Assembly (NCBI GenBank): GCA_964345215.1
Contig: CAYFQH010000014.1
Location: forward strand, 1 to 43,755
Direction: 5' to 3'
DNA length: 43,755 nt
Origin: CAYFQH01 sp964345215
GTDB taxonomy: Bacteria; Bacillota; Clostridia; Christensenellales; Aristaeellaceae
This document shows positions 7,613 through 15,942 of the stretch, piece by piece. How positions within the stretch are numbered: the first letter of the stretch is position 1; every line of letters begins with the position of its first letter. The notes under the pieces were generated by a model that saw only the letters and a list, made by a program, of their open reading frames with translations, was not told the DNA's origin and searched no databases. The position numbers and the translations under genes are program-made.

Positions 7613-9154
7613 TTAAAGCAGGGTTTTTCCCGTCATTTCACCGGGGATGGGGAGGTTCATACTGTGAAGCATGGTGGGAGCTATATCTGCCAGAATACCC
7701 CCCTCCCGCAGGGTTTTGCCTTCAAAATCCGCACCGGCGGCAATAAAAGGCACGGGGTTGGTGGTATGGGCGGTAAATGCCTCACCAGTTTCATAGTCTA
7801 TCATTTGGTCGGCATTGCCGTGATCGGCAGTAATAAACACATTACCGCCCTTTGTCAAAATAGCATCAGCCACCTTGCCAACACAAGTATCCACTGTTTT
7901 TACAGCCTGGACTGTTGCCTCTTCTATGCCGGTATGGCCTACCATGTCGCAGTTGGCAAAGTTTAAAATCATCACATCATATTGGCCGCCGTTAATGAGC
8001 TCAAGGGCCTTGTCTGTTACCTCATAGGCAGACATTTCGGGCTTTAAATCAAAGGTGGCCACCTTTGAAGAAGGGATCAGCTCCCGGTCTTCCCCAGGGT
8101 TTGGTTTTTCAACCCCTCCATTAAAAAAGAAGGTAACATGGGCGTATTTCTGCGTTTCGGCAATGCGCAACTGCGTTTTACCAAGGCTTGCAAGGTATTC
8201 GCCCAGGGTATTGTTTAAATTTTCGGGGGCATTGGCCACCTGAAGGCCGGTAAAGGTTTCGTCATATTGGGTCATAGACACAAACTGAACAGGAATAAAG
8301 CCCTTTTCCCGTACAAAACCATCAAAGTCCGGCTGAATAAAGGCCCGGGTCAGCTGCCGTGCCCTGTCGGGGCGGAAGTTGAAGAAGATCATTGAGTCTT
8401 CTTCTTTTACAAAACCTACTGGAGCATGATTTTTTTCAATCACCGTTGGCAGAACAAACTCATCCGTTTCGCCCTTGGCATAGCTTTGGGCTACTGCCGC
8501 CTGGGCATCCTGGGCAACGGCCTGGCCCTTACCTAAAACAATGGCATCATAAGCTTTTTGTACCCGATCCCATAGATTGTCCCTATCCATGGCCCAGTAA
8601 CGGCCCATCACCGTAGCGATTTGCCCGATCCCAATTTCGGCAATTTTCTCTTCCAACTGCTGAATATAGCCAAGGCCGCTGGAGGGCGGCACATCCCGAC
8701 CGTCTAAAAAGCAATGAATATATACTTTTTGTAAATCTCGCTTTTTGGCCATTTCAAGCAATGCATACAGGTGGGTGTTATGGCTGTGAACCCCTCCATC
8801 GCTGACAAGGCCCATTAAATGCAGGGCGCCATCTTTTTCCTTGGCCTCATCCATAGCCCAAACCAAGGCCTCGTTGGCAAAAAAGCTGCCGTCGCCAATG
8901 TCTTTTGTAATGCGGGTTAGCTCCTGATATACAATCCGGCCTGCCCCAATATTTAAATGCCCTACCTCGCTGTTGCCCATCTGCCCATCGGGAAGGCCCA
9001 CATTCATGCCGCTGGCCCCAATAAGGGTATGAGGGTAGGTTTCTTTCAGCCGGTCAATATTAGGGGTACCTGCCTTTATAATAGCATTACCCTGGATTTC
9101 TTCATTTATGCCAAAGCCATCCATAATCACCAGTGCTGTCATTTTTTTCTGCAT
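7613..9154 (-). CDS. gpmI: 2,3-bisphosphoglycerate-independent phosphoglycerate mutase
   Basis: The enzyme interconverts 3- and 2-phosphoglycerate in glycolysis, in the cytoplasm. It is an alkaline-phosphatase-superfamily protein using manganese. The N-terminal metal motif VIMDGFGINEE, the phosphoserine loop NSEVGHLNIGAGR, the substrate motif HCFLDGRDVPPSSG and the C-terminal metal motif ITADHGNADQM are all present. Length from ATG 9154 is 513 residues, normal for the family (about 510-515). An in-frame ATG at 9163 is also possible but lies only three bases from the GGAG site. The earlier ATG at 9211 would run deep into tpiA and is unlikely. Last gene of cggR-pgk-tpiA-gpmI, 16 bases after tpiA. 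Confidence 0.95.
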   Translation of the reverse strand: MQKKMTALVIMDGFGINEEIQGNAIIKAGTPNIDRLKETYPHTLIGASGMNVGLPDGQMGNSEVGHLNIGAGRIVYQELTRITKDIGDGSFFANEALVWAMDEAKEKDGALHLMGLVSDGGVHSHNTHLYALLEMAKKRDLQKVYIHCFLDGRDVPPSSGLGYIQQLEEKIAEIGIGQIATVMGRYWAMDRDNLWDRVQKAYDAIVLGKGQAVAQDAQAAVAQSYAKGETDEFVLPTVIEKNHAPVGFVKEEDSMIFFNFRPDRARQLTRAFIQPDFDGFVREKGFIPVQFVSMTQYDETFTGLQVANAPENLNNTLGEYLASLGKTQLRIAETQKYAHVTFFFNGGVEKPNPGEDRELIPSSKVATFDLKPEMSAYEVTDKALELINGGQYDVMILNFANCDMVGHTGIEEATVQAVKTVDTCVGKVADAILTKGGNVFITADHGNADQMIDYETGEAFTAHTTNPVPFIAAGADFEGKTLREGGILADIAPTMLHSMNLPIPGEMTGKTLL

Positions 9155-9170
9155 GTTTATCATTAGCTCC

Positions 9171-9923
9171 TTACTTATCAAAACCAACAACCCGGGAAAA
9201 ATCTTCTGCATTTAACGAAGCACCACCAATGAGCCCTCCGTCAATTTCTAACTGGGCCATTAAACCCTTTGCATTTTTAGGGTTCATGCTGCCGCCGTAT
9301 TGAATGCGAATGGCCTCTCCAATTGCTTTGCCATACCTGTTGGTAATGGCCTTGCGGATAACACCAATGGTTTCGTTGGCCTGCTCGTCGGTGGCTACAA
9401 GGCCTGTGCCTATCGCCCATACAGGCTCATAGGCTATTACAATATCTTTTACCTGGGCATCGGTTAAGCCAGTTAGGCCGACCAAGGTTTGGTATTCAAC
9501 CAAAGCATTCGTGTAGCCAGCCTCCCGCTCTTCCTTCTTTTCACCTACGCAAAGAATCACTTTTAACCCTGCTGCTACAGCAGCCTGAACCCGCTGGTTT
9601 ACAGTGGCATCCGTTTCGCCAAAATATTGGCGCCGCTCGCTATGCCCAATTAAGGTATATTCAACCCCGGCTGCTTTTAGCATTTGAGCCGACAATTCAC
9701 CTGTAAAGGCGCCGTTTTGGGCCCAGTGCACATTTTGAGCGCCCAAAGCAATGTTGGTCCCTTGAATGGCCTCTTTTACCACAGCGTAATTTGTAGCCGG
9801 TACGCATACCACCACGTCACAGCTGGCATCCTTTACCAGGGGAATTAATGCCTGCACCAATTGTTTGGCCTCATCGGGGGTTTTGTTCATTTTCCAGTTT
9901 CCTGCAATAATTGGCTTTCTCAT
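9171..9923 (-). CDS. tpiA: Triosephosphate isomerase
   Basis: The enzyme interconverts dihydroxyacetone phosphate and glyceraldehyde 3-phosphate. Family motifs are complete: GNWKMNK near the start with the substrate lysine, IGHSERR with the catalytic histidine, AYEPVWAIGTG with the catalytic glutamate, and IQYGGS for the phosphate. I start it at ATG 9923, which lies six bases after a GGAG site and gives 250 residues, the usual length. The ATG four codons upstream (9935) has no site of its own; the GGAG lies inside those codons. It sits between pgk and gpmI, and a strong hairpin lies in the gap to pgk. Confidence 0.96.
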   Translation of the reverse strand: MRKPIIAGNWKMNKTPDEAKQLVQALIPLVKDASCDVVVCVPATNYAVVKEAIQGTNIALGAQNVHWAQNGAFTGELSAQMLKAAGVEYTLIGHSERRQYFGETDATVNQRVQAAVAAGLKVILCVGEKKEEREAGYTNALVEYQTLVGLTGLTDAQVKDIVIAYEPVWAIGTGLVATDEQANETIGVIRKAITNRYGKAIGEAIRIQYGGSMNPKNAKGLMAQLEIDGGLIGGASLNAEDFSRVVGFDK

Positions 9924-9976
9924 GTTATTCTCCATTTCGCTTATTTTTATAGCAACTTTTGCCGCCGGTTTTACGG

Positions 9977-10005
9977 TAAATGAGGGAGCCCTGCTCCCTC
10001 ATTTA
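9977..10005 (-). other. Intercistronic hairpin between pgk and tpiA
   Basis: Thirteen-base perfect arms (TAAATGAGGGAGC at 9977-9989 and its complement at 9993-10005) enclose a three-base loop. No T run follows on the minus strand, so a plain terminator is unlikely. An RNA-stability or processing element that sets pgk against tpiA-gpmI levels is more likely. Confidence 0.6.
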
Positions 10006-10011
10006 TATTGC

Positions 10012-11202
10012 TTATTCTTCAATGTCATCCAGGGCCGCTACTCCGGGCAGCACCTTGCCTTCTAAAAACTCCAGGGACGCACCGCCGCCAGTAGAAATAT
10101 GAGTGATTTTATCTGCAAAGCCCATTTGCTCTACCGCTGCTGCACTGTCGCCGCCGCCTACAATGGTTACCGCGTCAGACTGAGCCAGGCATTTTGCAAC
10201 ATAGCGGGTGCCTTCAGCGAAGTTATCAAACTCGAACACACCCATGGGGCCATTCCAAATAATGGTTTTTGCCTGGGCAATTTCGTTGCCGAAAATAACC
10301 CGGGTTTTGGGGCCAATATCCATGCCTTCAAATCCTTCGGGAATTTCCTTGGAATGAACGGTAATGCGCATGGCATCGTTAGAAAAATCATTAGCAGCTT
10401 CGTTATCAACAGGCAGAATCAACTTAACGTTTTTGGCCTTGGCCTTGGCCATTAATTCTTTGGCCAGTTCTACCTTGTCCTCTTCTAGCAAGGATTTGCC
10501 AATTTGCCCGCCCAAGGCTTTTTGGAAGGTGTAGGACATGCCCCCGCCAATGATCAATACATCAACCTTGTCAAGGAGGTTGTTAATAACGCCGATTTTG
10601 TCAGATACTTTTGCACCGCCCAAAATAGCAATAAAAGGCCTTTCAGGATTATCCAGGGCTTTGCCCATGATGCTAAGTTCCTTACCGATTAAAAAGCCTG
10701 CAACAGCGGGCAGATAGTGGGCAATTCCCTCCGTTGAAGCATGGGCCCGGTGGGCAGTGCCAAAGGCATCGTTTACGTACACATCAGCCAGTTCTGCCAG
10801 TTTTTTAGCGAACTCAGGATCATTTTTCTCTTCTTCTTTATGAAAGCGTACATTTTCCAGCATCATGACCTGACCTTCTTGCAGTTGATCCGCCAGTTCA
10901 TGGGCAGAAGGACCAACTACATCCTTTGCCAGCTTCACTTCCTGCTTTAAAAGCTGGGTGAGTCGATTGGCAACGGGCATTAAGGAATATTTTTCGTTAA
11001 ACTCCCCCTTGGGACGGCCTAAATGGGAGCAGAGAATGACTTTTGCGCCGTTTTTAACTAAATATTCTATGGTGGGCAATGCACCGCGAATGCGGTTTTC
11101 GTCCGTAATATTCAGATCCTCGTCTAAAGGCACGTTAAAGTCGCATCTGACCAGTACTTTCTTCCCTTTTACCTGGATGTCTTCGATGGTTTTTTTAGCC
11201 AT
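10012..11202 (-). CDS. pgk: Phosphoglycerate kinase
   Basis: It transfers the phosphate of 1,3-bisphosphoglycerate to ADP, giving ATP in glycolysis. The two-domain family pattern is complete: CDFNVPLDE and the SHLGRPKG loop in the N-domain, ENVRFHKEEEKNDPEF, VNDAFGTAHRAHAST, then the nucleotide-binding C-domain with GGAKVSDKIGVI, IWNGPMGVFE and VGGGDSAAAV. The start is taken at ATG 11202, eight bases behind GGAG, giving 396 residues (usual length about 394-400). The ATG three codons earlier has no better site. It follows cggR by 79 bases with no separate promoter seen, so it should depend on the promoter at 12361. Confidence 0.97.
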   Translation of the reverse strand: MAKKTIEDIQVKGKKVLVRCDFNVPLDEDLNITDENRIRGALPTIEYLVKNGAKVILCSHLGRPKGEFNEKYSLMPVANRLTQLLKQEVKLAKDVVGPSAHELADQLQEGQVMMLENVRFHKEEEKNDPEFAKKLAELADVYVNDAFGTAHRAHASTEGIAHYLPAVAGFLIGKELSIMGKALDNPERPFIAILGGAKVSDKIGVINNLLDKVDVLIIGGGMSYTFQKALGGQIGKSLLEEDKVELAKELMAKAKAKNVKLILPVDNEAANDFSNDAMRITVHSKEIPEGFEGMDIGPKTRVIFGNEIAQAKTIIWNGPMGVFEFDNFAEGTRYVAKCLAQSDAVTIVGGGDSAAAVEQMGFADKITHISTGGGASLEFLEGKVLPGVAALDDIEE

Positions 11203-11281
11203 GATGTACACTCCTTATCTTTTTGTTTTGCATAAAATACAAATTACAATCTATTGCCATCCCTTGGGGGACTTGCAATCA

Positions 11282-12307
11282 CTAACTGAGCAGCGCCAGC
11301 ATTTCCCTTGCGCCACCCTCGTCGGTTACCAGCATTTCATGGCGGTAATGGCGTAAAACAGCCAATAGGGCCTTGGCTTTTTTAGTGCCTGCTGCCACAG
11401 CAATCATATCGCAGCGGGGATTTAACCGGGACAAATCCACCCCAATGCTGGAAGCTGCGTAGAGAAATTTCCCTTGCTGGTCAAAGTAATAGCCAAAGGA
11501 TTCAGCTACAGCCTTTTTTTCAACCAATTGCTCAAGAACCTTTTGGGGCAAATTGCGGCTTTGAGCCATTTCGTCTGCCCGCCCCACACCGTGCAAAATC
11601 ACATCGGCCTTTTGGAGCAGATCTAAAGTTTCTTTTACCTCAGGCAGTCTGAGCATTTCCTGTAAGGCATAGGCATCCATTTGGTCAGGCAGGTGCATCA
11701 GCCGGTATTGCCCACCCAGTTTTTTCCCAAACTCTGCCGCCAGGGTGTTGGCCTGGTGGGCCACATTGCGCCCCATGCCCCCTCTGGCCGGAACCACCAT
11801 GATATCGGTAGCGGCATTTTGTGGCAGGTGCTTGGCCACCTGGGCAATGGTACTGCCCCCTGTAACGGCCAAAATGCTGCCTTTGCGTAAATATTTGGCC
11901 AGCTGTTTAGCAGCCAGAGCCCCTAAGGCGTTCAACACTTCCGGGGCCTCGTCGGCGTTGCCCAAGGCAATATGCACCTGGGTAATACCAAGCTGTTTGG
12001 CCAGCTTTTCTTCCATATCACCGATTTTACGCATGTTTTGCGTCAGCTCTTTGGCAAAGGGCAGTAGTTTTTCACCCTTTGGGGTTAAAGCCATGCCGTT
12101 TGTTTGAAAGGAGATAATTTCCTGCTGACGCAAAAGGTTGGCAAGGCTTCGCACCTCTCGTTCAGGCAGCTTCATTTTTTCTGCCAGCTGCCGCCTTCCA
12201 ATGGGGCCGTAAGAGGAAACATAGCTAACCAGCAAAGCCCGAATTTCAATGCTATTCATGATATCCGGAGCAAATTGGCCCAGCCTATTGAGGGTACGGT
12301 CTTCCAT
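11282..12307 (-). CDS. cggR: Central glycolytic genes regulator, SorC/DeoR superfamily
   Basis: This 341-residue repressor heads the glycolytic operon. An N-terminal winged helix-turn-helix lies at about 25-72 (GRRQLAEKMKLPEREVRSLA). From about residue 90 the SorC-type effector domain follows, with the nucleotide-fold motif AVTGGSTIAQVAKHL and the loop VVPARGGMGRNV. In Bacillus subtilis CggR is released by fructose 1,6-bisphosphate and represses cggR-gapA-pgk-tpiA-pgm-eno. Here the neighbours are pgk, tpiA and gpmI only. A promoter and a 19-base-period direct repeat resembling a CggR operator lie just upstream, so autoregulation is likely. The ATG follows GGGAGGAG. Confidence 0.88.
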   Translation of the reverse strand: MEDRTLNRLGQFAPDIMNSIEIRALLVSYVSSYGPIGRRQLAEKMKLPEREVRSLANLLRQQEIISFQTNGMALTPKGEKLLPFAKELTQNMRKIGDMEEKLAKQLGITQVHIALGNADEAPEVLNALGALAAKQLAKYLRKGSILAVTGGSTIAQVAKHLPQNAATDIMVVPARGGMGRNVAHQANTLAAEFGKKLGGQYRLMHLPDQMDAYALQEMLRLPEVKETLDLLQKADVILHGVGRADEMAQSRNLPQKVLEQLVEKKAVAESFGYYFDQQGKFLYAASSIGVDLSRLNPRCDMIAVAAGTKKAKALLAVLRHYRHEMLVTDEGGAREMLALLS

Positions 12308-12326
12308 ATTCTCCTCCCATGGGCAA

Positions 12327-12356
12327 ATTTTGTCCCACTTGGTTTATTTTGCCCCA
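12327..12356 (-). promoter_or_regulatory. Probable CggR operator (direct repeat)
   Basis: On the minus strand TGGGGCAAAAT (12356-12346) and TGGGACAAAAT (12337-12327) repeat with a 19-base period, differing at one base. They lie between the -10 box and the cggR start, where a repressor would block elongation. The GGGAC core resembles the published Bacillus subtilis CggR site. Confidence 0.7.
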
Positions 12357-12360
12357 GTTC

Positions 12361-12389
12361 AGTATACAATAGGGAGCAGAATATGGCAA
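12361..12389 (-). promoter_or_regulatory. Promoter of the cggR-pgk-tpiA-gpmI operon
   Basis: On the minus strand TTGCCA (12389-12384) and TATACT (12366-12361) are separated by exactly 17 bases. The start of transcription would fall just before the first operator repeat. Confidence 0.75.
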
Positions 12390-12421
12390 GCCTAAAAAAG
12401 AGTTTTGTTATATTTTTATCA

Positions 12422-13570
12422 TTATATTTCGACCACTTCCGTACCCTCAAGGGCCTGTTTTATCAACGTTTGGGCATTAAGAAGCTTTTCTTCCGCCTGT
12501 AAAATTCTTTCCAACTGGGGTTTTGTTGAAGGGTGCTTGGGGGTAAAGACAGTGCAGCAGTCTTCGTAAGGCAAAGAGGAAGTTTCAAAGGTGCCGATTT
12601 TAACGGCAATGTCAACAATCTCTTGCTTATCCATGCCAATTAAAGGCCTGAATACAGGTAATTCTACTGCCCTGTCGGTACAATACAGGGCCTCCAGGGT
12701 TTGACTGGCAACCTGGCCGATGCTCTCCCCTGTAATCAAAGCCAGGCTCCCCTCTTTTTGGGCTATTTCCTGGGCGATTTTCATCATATACCTGCGCATG
12801 ATGACCGTTGAGTACTCTGGGGGACAATGTTCGTGAATAGCCAGCTGCAAATCCGTAAAGGGAACCACATGAACCCTGATGCCAAGACAGCTTTGTGATA
12901 AAATCCTGGCTAAATCCAACACCTTCTCCTTTGCCCGGTCTGAGGTATAAGGGAAGGAATGAAAATGAACGGCGTTTAGGCAAACACCTCGTTTGGCAAT
13001 CATCCAGCCGGCCACTGGGCTATCGATGCCGCCAGATAAAAGCAAGGTTGCCTTGCCGCTGCTGCCAATGGGCATACCCCCGGCGGCAGGAATAATATCT
13101 GTATACAAATAAGCCATATCCCTTATTTCAATAAACAAGGTATGGTTCGGGTGGTGCACATCTACCTTTAAGTTTGGGTTCGCCTTTAGCACAGCCCCCC
13201 CTGCTTCCCGGTTAATGGCCGGAGAATCCAAGGGATAGTGCTTGTCTGATCGCCTGGCCGTTACTTTAAAAGTACCGGTTTTTTCTTTCATCAGCTGAGC
13301 TGCCTGGCTTAAAATCGCCTCAAAAGGTTTTTTTTCCATTTCAATGGCAGGGCAAACAGAGTGTACACCAAACACCTTGGTTACCTTTTGAATGCAAGCT
13401 TCCATATCCTCTACATCACTAATAAAAATACGCCCATCGTTTAGCCACACGGTGGCATTTAACGGCTGAACCACCTGTTTAACCCGGTTGGTCAACAGGC
13501 GTAAAAAATAGGGCCGGTTTAAACCTTTTAAATGAATTTCGCCAAAGCGAACCAGTAATACATTTCGCAT
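12422..13570 (-). CDS. thiI: tRNA 4-thiouridine synthetase ThiI
   Basis: ThiI adenylates uridine 8 of tRNA and receives sulfur from a cysteine desulfurase; it can also serve thiazole synthesis. The 382 residues hold an N-terminal ferredoxin-like region, a THUMP domain at about 60-165 and a PP-loop ATP pyrophosphatase with LLLSGGIDSPVAGWMIAK near 180. FRPLIGMDKQEIVDIA and DCCTVFTPKHPSTKP close the domain. There is no C-terminal rhodanese domain, as is usual in Firmicutes. The ATG follows AAAGGAG. It is 23 bases downstream of a cysteine desulfurase gene, which is the expected dedicated sulfur donor. Confidence 0.95.
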   Translation of the reverse strand: MRNVLLVRFGEIHLKGLNRPYFLRLLTNRVKQVVQPLNATVWLNDGRIFISDVEDMEACIQKVTKVFGVHSVCPAIEMEKKPFEAILSQAAQLMKEKTGTFKVTARRSDKHYPLDSPAINREAGGAVLKANPNLKVDVHHPNHTLFIEIRDMAYLYTDIIPAAGGMPIGSSGKATLLLSGGIDSPVAGWMIAKRGVCLNAVHFHSFPYTSDRAKEKVLDLARILSQSCLGIRVHVVPFTDLQLAIHEHCPPEYSTVIMRRYMMKIAQEIAQKEGSLALITGESIGQVASQTLEALYCTDRAVELPVFRPLIGMDKQEIVDIAVKIGTFETSSLPYEDCCTVFTPKHPSTKPQLERILQAEEKLLNAQTLIKQALEGTEVVEI

Positions 13571-13593
13571 TTTATTCTCCTTTATATATGCCC

Positions 13594-14745
13594 TTAGCGC
13601 TTTTGATAAGGAGCCAGCAGGCTATAGTGTTTTTGAATCATCCGGGCGGCTTCCTCCAGCTCTTCCCAGGTGTTATAGGGGCTTAGGCTAATGCGAATGG
13701 CACTTTGCCCCACATCCCTGCCTACGCCCATAGCAACCAAGGTGCTGGCTATCTTCTGTTTTTTAGATGAGCAGGCCGAACCGGTTGAAACGTAAACCCC
13801 CTGGCCTTCCAAAGCATGAAGCAGGGTTTCTGCCCGAAGGGGCGGAAGGGCAACGTTTAAAATATGGGGACTGTCCTCCTCATCCATGGCTTGTGGTCCT
13901 AGGCGAAGGGCTGGTGGAATTTGGTTTTTAACCTCATGCCAGAATAAATTTTTCCGTTCTTTTAAGGCCTCTATGTTTTCTTTTGAAAATACTTCGATGG
14001 CCTTTCCAAGGCCTATGATACCAGGGGTGTTTTCAGTGCCGGAGCGAAGCTCCCTTTCCTGGCCGCCACCGTACATCATGGGTGCCAGCCGATGGTTGCT
14101 TTGTTTAATCAAAGCCCCTACTCCTTTAGGCCCGTGTATTTTATGGCCGCTGATGGCATAGGATTGAATGTTCCACTTTTTCAAATATAGGGGCACCCGC
14201 AAAAACCCCTGTACCCCATCTACATGCAGGGCTGCTTGGGGGCTATATTGATCCCGCAGGGCGGCAGCCTTTTCAATTGGCTGTATCGAGCCCACCTCGT
14301 TGTTCACCTGCATTAAGCAGATTAGCACCACTTGGTCATCCAGCAGCCCCTTTAAGGCATCAAGGGAAATAACGCCTTTTTTATTTACAGGAATCTCCTT
14401 AGCTGTAAATCCCCATTCTTGGGCCTTTTTGCAGCTTTGAATCACCGCCGGGTGTTCGATTTGGCTATATAAAATTGTGCCCTTTAGCCGCAGGGTTTGA
14501 AGATATCCCAAAATAGCCAGGTTGTTAGCCTCTGTACCCCCTGAGGTAAAAAGCACCTCCTTTGGGTCTCCCTGTATCCTTTGGGCAATTTCCTGCCGCA
14601 CGGCTGCTAGGCTTTTTTCAACCTCAAAGCCCTTGGCATACAGTGCCGAAGGATTAAAATAGCCATGATTCATTAAAGAAACCATGGCTGAAACAACCTG
14701 GCCATGGGGTTTGGTTGTTGCGCTGTTGTCTAAATAGATTTCCAT
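13594..14745 (-). CDS. Cysteine desulfurase, NifS/IscS-like
   Basis: This 383-residue PLP enzyme turns cysteine into alanine and holds the sulfur as a persulfide. The start MEIYLDNSATTKP is typical. FTSGGTEANNLAI binds the cofactor phosphate, the histidine/lysine loop AISGHKIHGPKGVGAL carries the PLP lysine, and TGSACSSKKQ carries the catalytic cysteine on a long flexible loop. Direct linkage to thiI points to tRNA thiolation as the main job, as for NifZ-type desulfurases of Bacillus, rather than general Fe-S assembly; that is inference. The ribosome binding site is weak (AGAAAG). Confidence 0.93.
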   Translation of the reverse strand: MEIYLDNSATTKPHGQVVSAMVSLMNHGYFNPSALYAKGFEVEKSLAAVRQEIAQRIQGDPKEVLFTSGGTEANNLAILGYLQTLRLKGTILYSQIEHPAVIQSCKKAQEWGFTAKEIPVNKKGVISLDALKGLLDDQVVLICLMQVNNEVGSIQPIEKAAALRDQYSPQAALHVDGVQGFLRVPLYLKKWNIQSYAISGHKIHGPKGVGALIKQSNHRLAPMMYGGGQERELRSGTENTPGIIGLGKAIEVFSKENIEALKERKNLFWHEVKNQIPPALRLGPQAMDEEDSPHILNVALPPLRAETLLHALEGQGVYVSTGSACSSKKQKIASTLVAMGVGRDVGQSAIRISLSPYNTWEELEEAARMIQKHYSLLAPYQKR

Positions 14746-14897
14746 ATTACTTTCTACATCCTACAGTATGGTTATTTAAGTTACATGGCGGCAGTTTAAG
14801 GCACTATGAGGTTTTCCTTCTTACCCTTGCTTTTTTACAGGTATGTAGGCCTTGGCTCTTTACCTTAAACACAGGTGCGGCCACTTTTACAAACAGA

Positions 14898-15428
14898 TTA
14901 TTCCTGGTATGTATGGGGGGGTAAAAAACGCTTGATCATGCCCACCATCTCTTCTGAGGGTTCAATAATAATCATCCGTTTTTGCCCTTCTTTTGAAAAG
15001 AAAAAGAAGTATAGTTCGGCACCTCTGTTTAAAAACCAATTGTCTTTTTTAACGTTAGGCATGGAAACAAAACGTTTAAAGCCGTTACCGTTTACAGGGC
15101 CAAAGGCTTCTACATTTTTAACCCGCATGCTGCCTAAATTTTTGCGCTTTTTGTTGTTAAATACCTGGGCAAAATCCATTTCTCCGTTGGTAAAGGTGTA
15201 CTCATAGTCGGTTCTAAACCGGTCTCTGCGTAAAAATAACAGGGCCGCTCCACCGCCGCATAAAAGAAGCATGACCAACGAATATACAGAAAAATTATAA
15301 AAAACAATTTGCAGGGTAAACAGGGCAATCAAGCCTAAAAAAACCATTACCACAAGGGACAGGTAGTACATAACCTCATCAAATCCCTTATTTTTTTTAA
15401 CAACAATCTCCTCTTTGTAAAAATCCAC
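14898..15428 (-). CDS. DUF6106-like membrane protein
   Basis: This 176-residue protein has a charged start (EEIVVKKNKGFDE), two hydrophobic helices at about 21-44 and 48-65, and a soluble C-terminal domain (YEYTFTNGEMDFAQV, KKRKNLGSMRVKNVEAFGPV). The layout and the TNGEMD and KRK motifs recall DUF6106 proteins of Clostridia, from memory. A PH-like fold is possible. Function is unknown. GTG at 15428 is the start, behind GGGAGAG. It follows the DUF212 gene by 24 bases, so it is probably the end of the long operon. The 152 bases to the desulfurase show no clear feature. Confidence 0.7.
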   Translation of the reverse strand: MDFYKEEIVVKKNKGFDEVMYYLSLVVMVFLGLIALFTLQIVFYNFSVYSLVMLLLCGGGAALLFLRRDRFRTDYEYTFTNGEMDFAQVFNNKKRKNLGSMRVKNVEAFGPVNGNGFKRFVSMPNVKKDNWFLNRGAELYFFFFSKEGQKRMIIIEPSEEMVGMIKRFLPPHTYQE

Positions 15429-15452
15429 TCTTTCTCTCCCTTTCCAACTTTG

Positions 15453-15911
15453 TTAAAATAAATATAAAACGCCAACGATCATGCCAATTATAGAGCCTGC
15501 CAGCACTTCCAGGGGAGTATGCCCTACCAGTTCTTTTAGCTCTGCATCAGTGGCGGGCTTGCCGTCAATAATAATATTGCGCAAAATTCGATTGATGATT
15601 TTTGCCTGCGCGCCAGCTTCACGTCTTACGCCCCGGGCATCGTGTAAAACCACCGTCATAAAAATAAAGGCTATGGCAAAATAAGTGGAATTAAACCCCT
15701 CCAGGCCCCCCACCAGTACCGCCAGGGAAACAACCGAGGCCGCATGGGAGCTGGGCATACCCCCCGCACCAAAAAAGCGGCGCCAATCAAAGTGTTTTTC
15801 AATACCCCAATAGATCAGCACCTTTAATACTTGGGCTATAAACCAGCTTGTAACAGCCCCCCAGAGAATGCGGTTATAAAAAATTTCTGCTATGTTACGC
15901 AATCCTTCCAT
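15453..15911 (-). CDS. Divergent PAP2 family (DUF212) membrane protein
   Basis: This 152-residue protein is related to Bacillus YuiD. The motif GGMPSSHAASVVSLAV and the later HDARGVRREAGAQAKIIN mark the DUF212 divergent PAP2 family. HTPLEVLAGSIIG near the C-terminus supplies the third PAP2-like motif. Four or so membrane helices are expected. PAP2 enzymes remove phosphate from lipid phosphates; the position right after ispA suggests a prenyl phosphate substrate, which is inference. It lies 31 bases after ispA in the same operon. Confidence 0.88.
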   Translation of the reverse strand: MEGLRNIAEIFYNRILWGAVTSWFIAQVLKVLIYWGIEKHFDWRRFFGAGGMPSSHAASVVSLAVLVGGLEGFNSTYFAIAFIFMTVVLHDARGVRREAGAQAKIINRILRNIIIDGKPATDAELKELVGHTPLEVLAGSIIGMIVGVLYLF

Positions 15912-15942
15912 CGTCCTTAGTTAAAAAATAAAATATACTTTA

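Noticed and set aside
7550..7966. 138-codon plus-strand open frame over the end of gpmI
   Set aside because: It is the antisense shadow of a fully supported enzyme and includes the operon terminator.
14746..14897. Possible tRNA or small gene between the desulfurase and DUF6106-like genes
   Set aside because: No TTCGA-type T-loop, cloverleaf arms or open frame could be found there.
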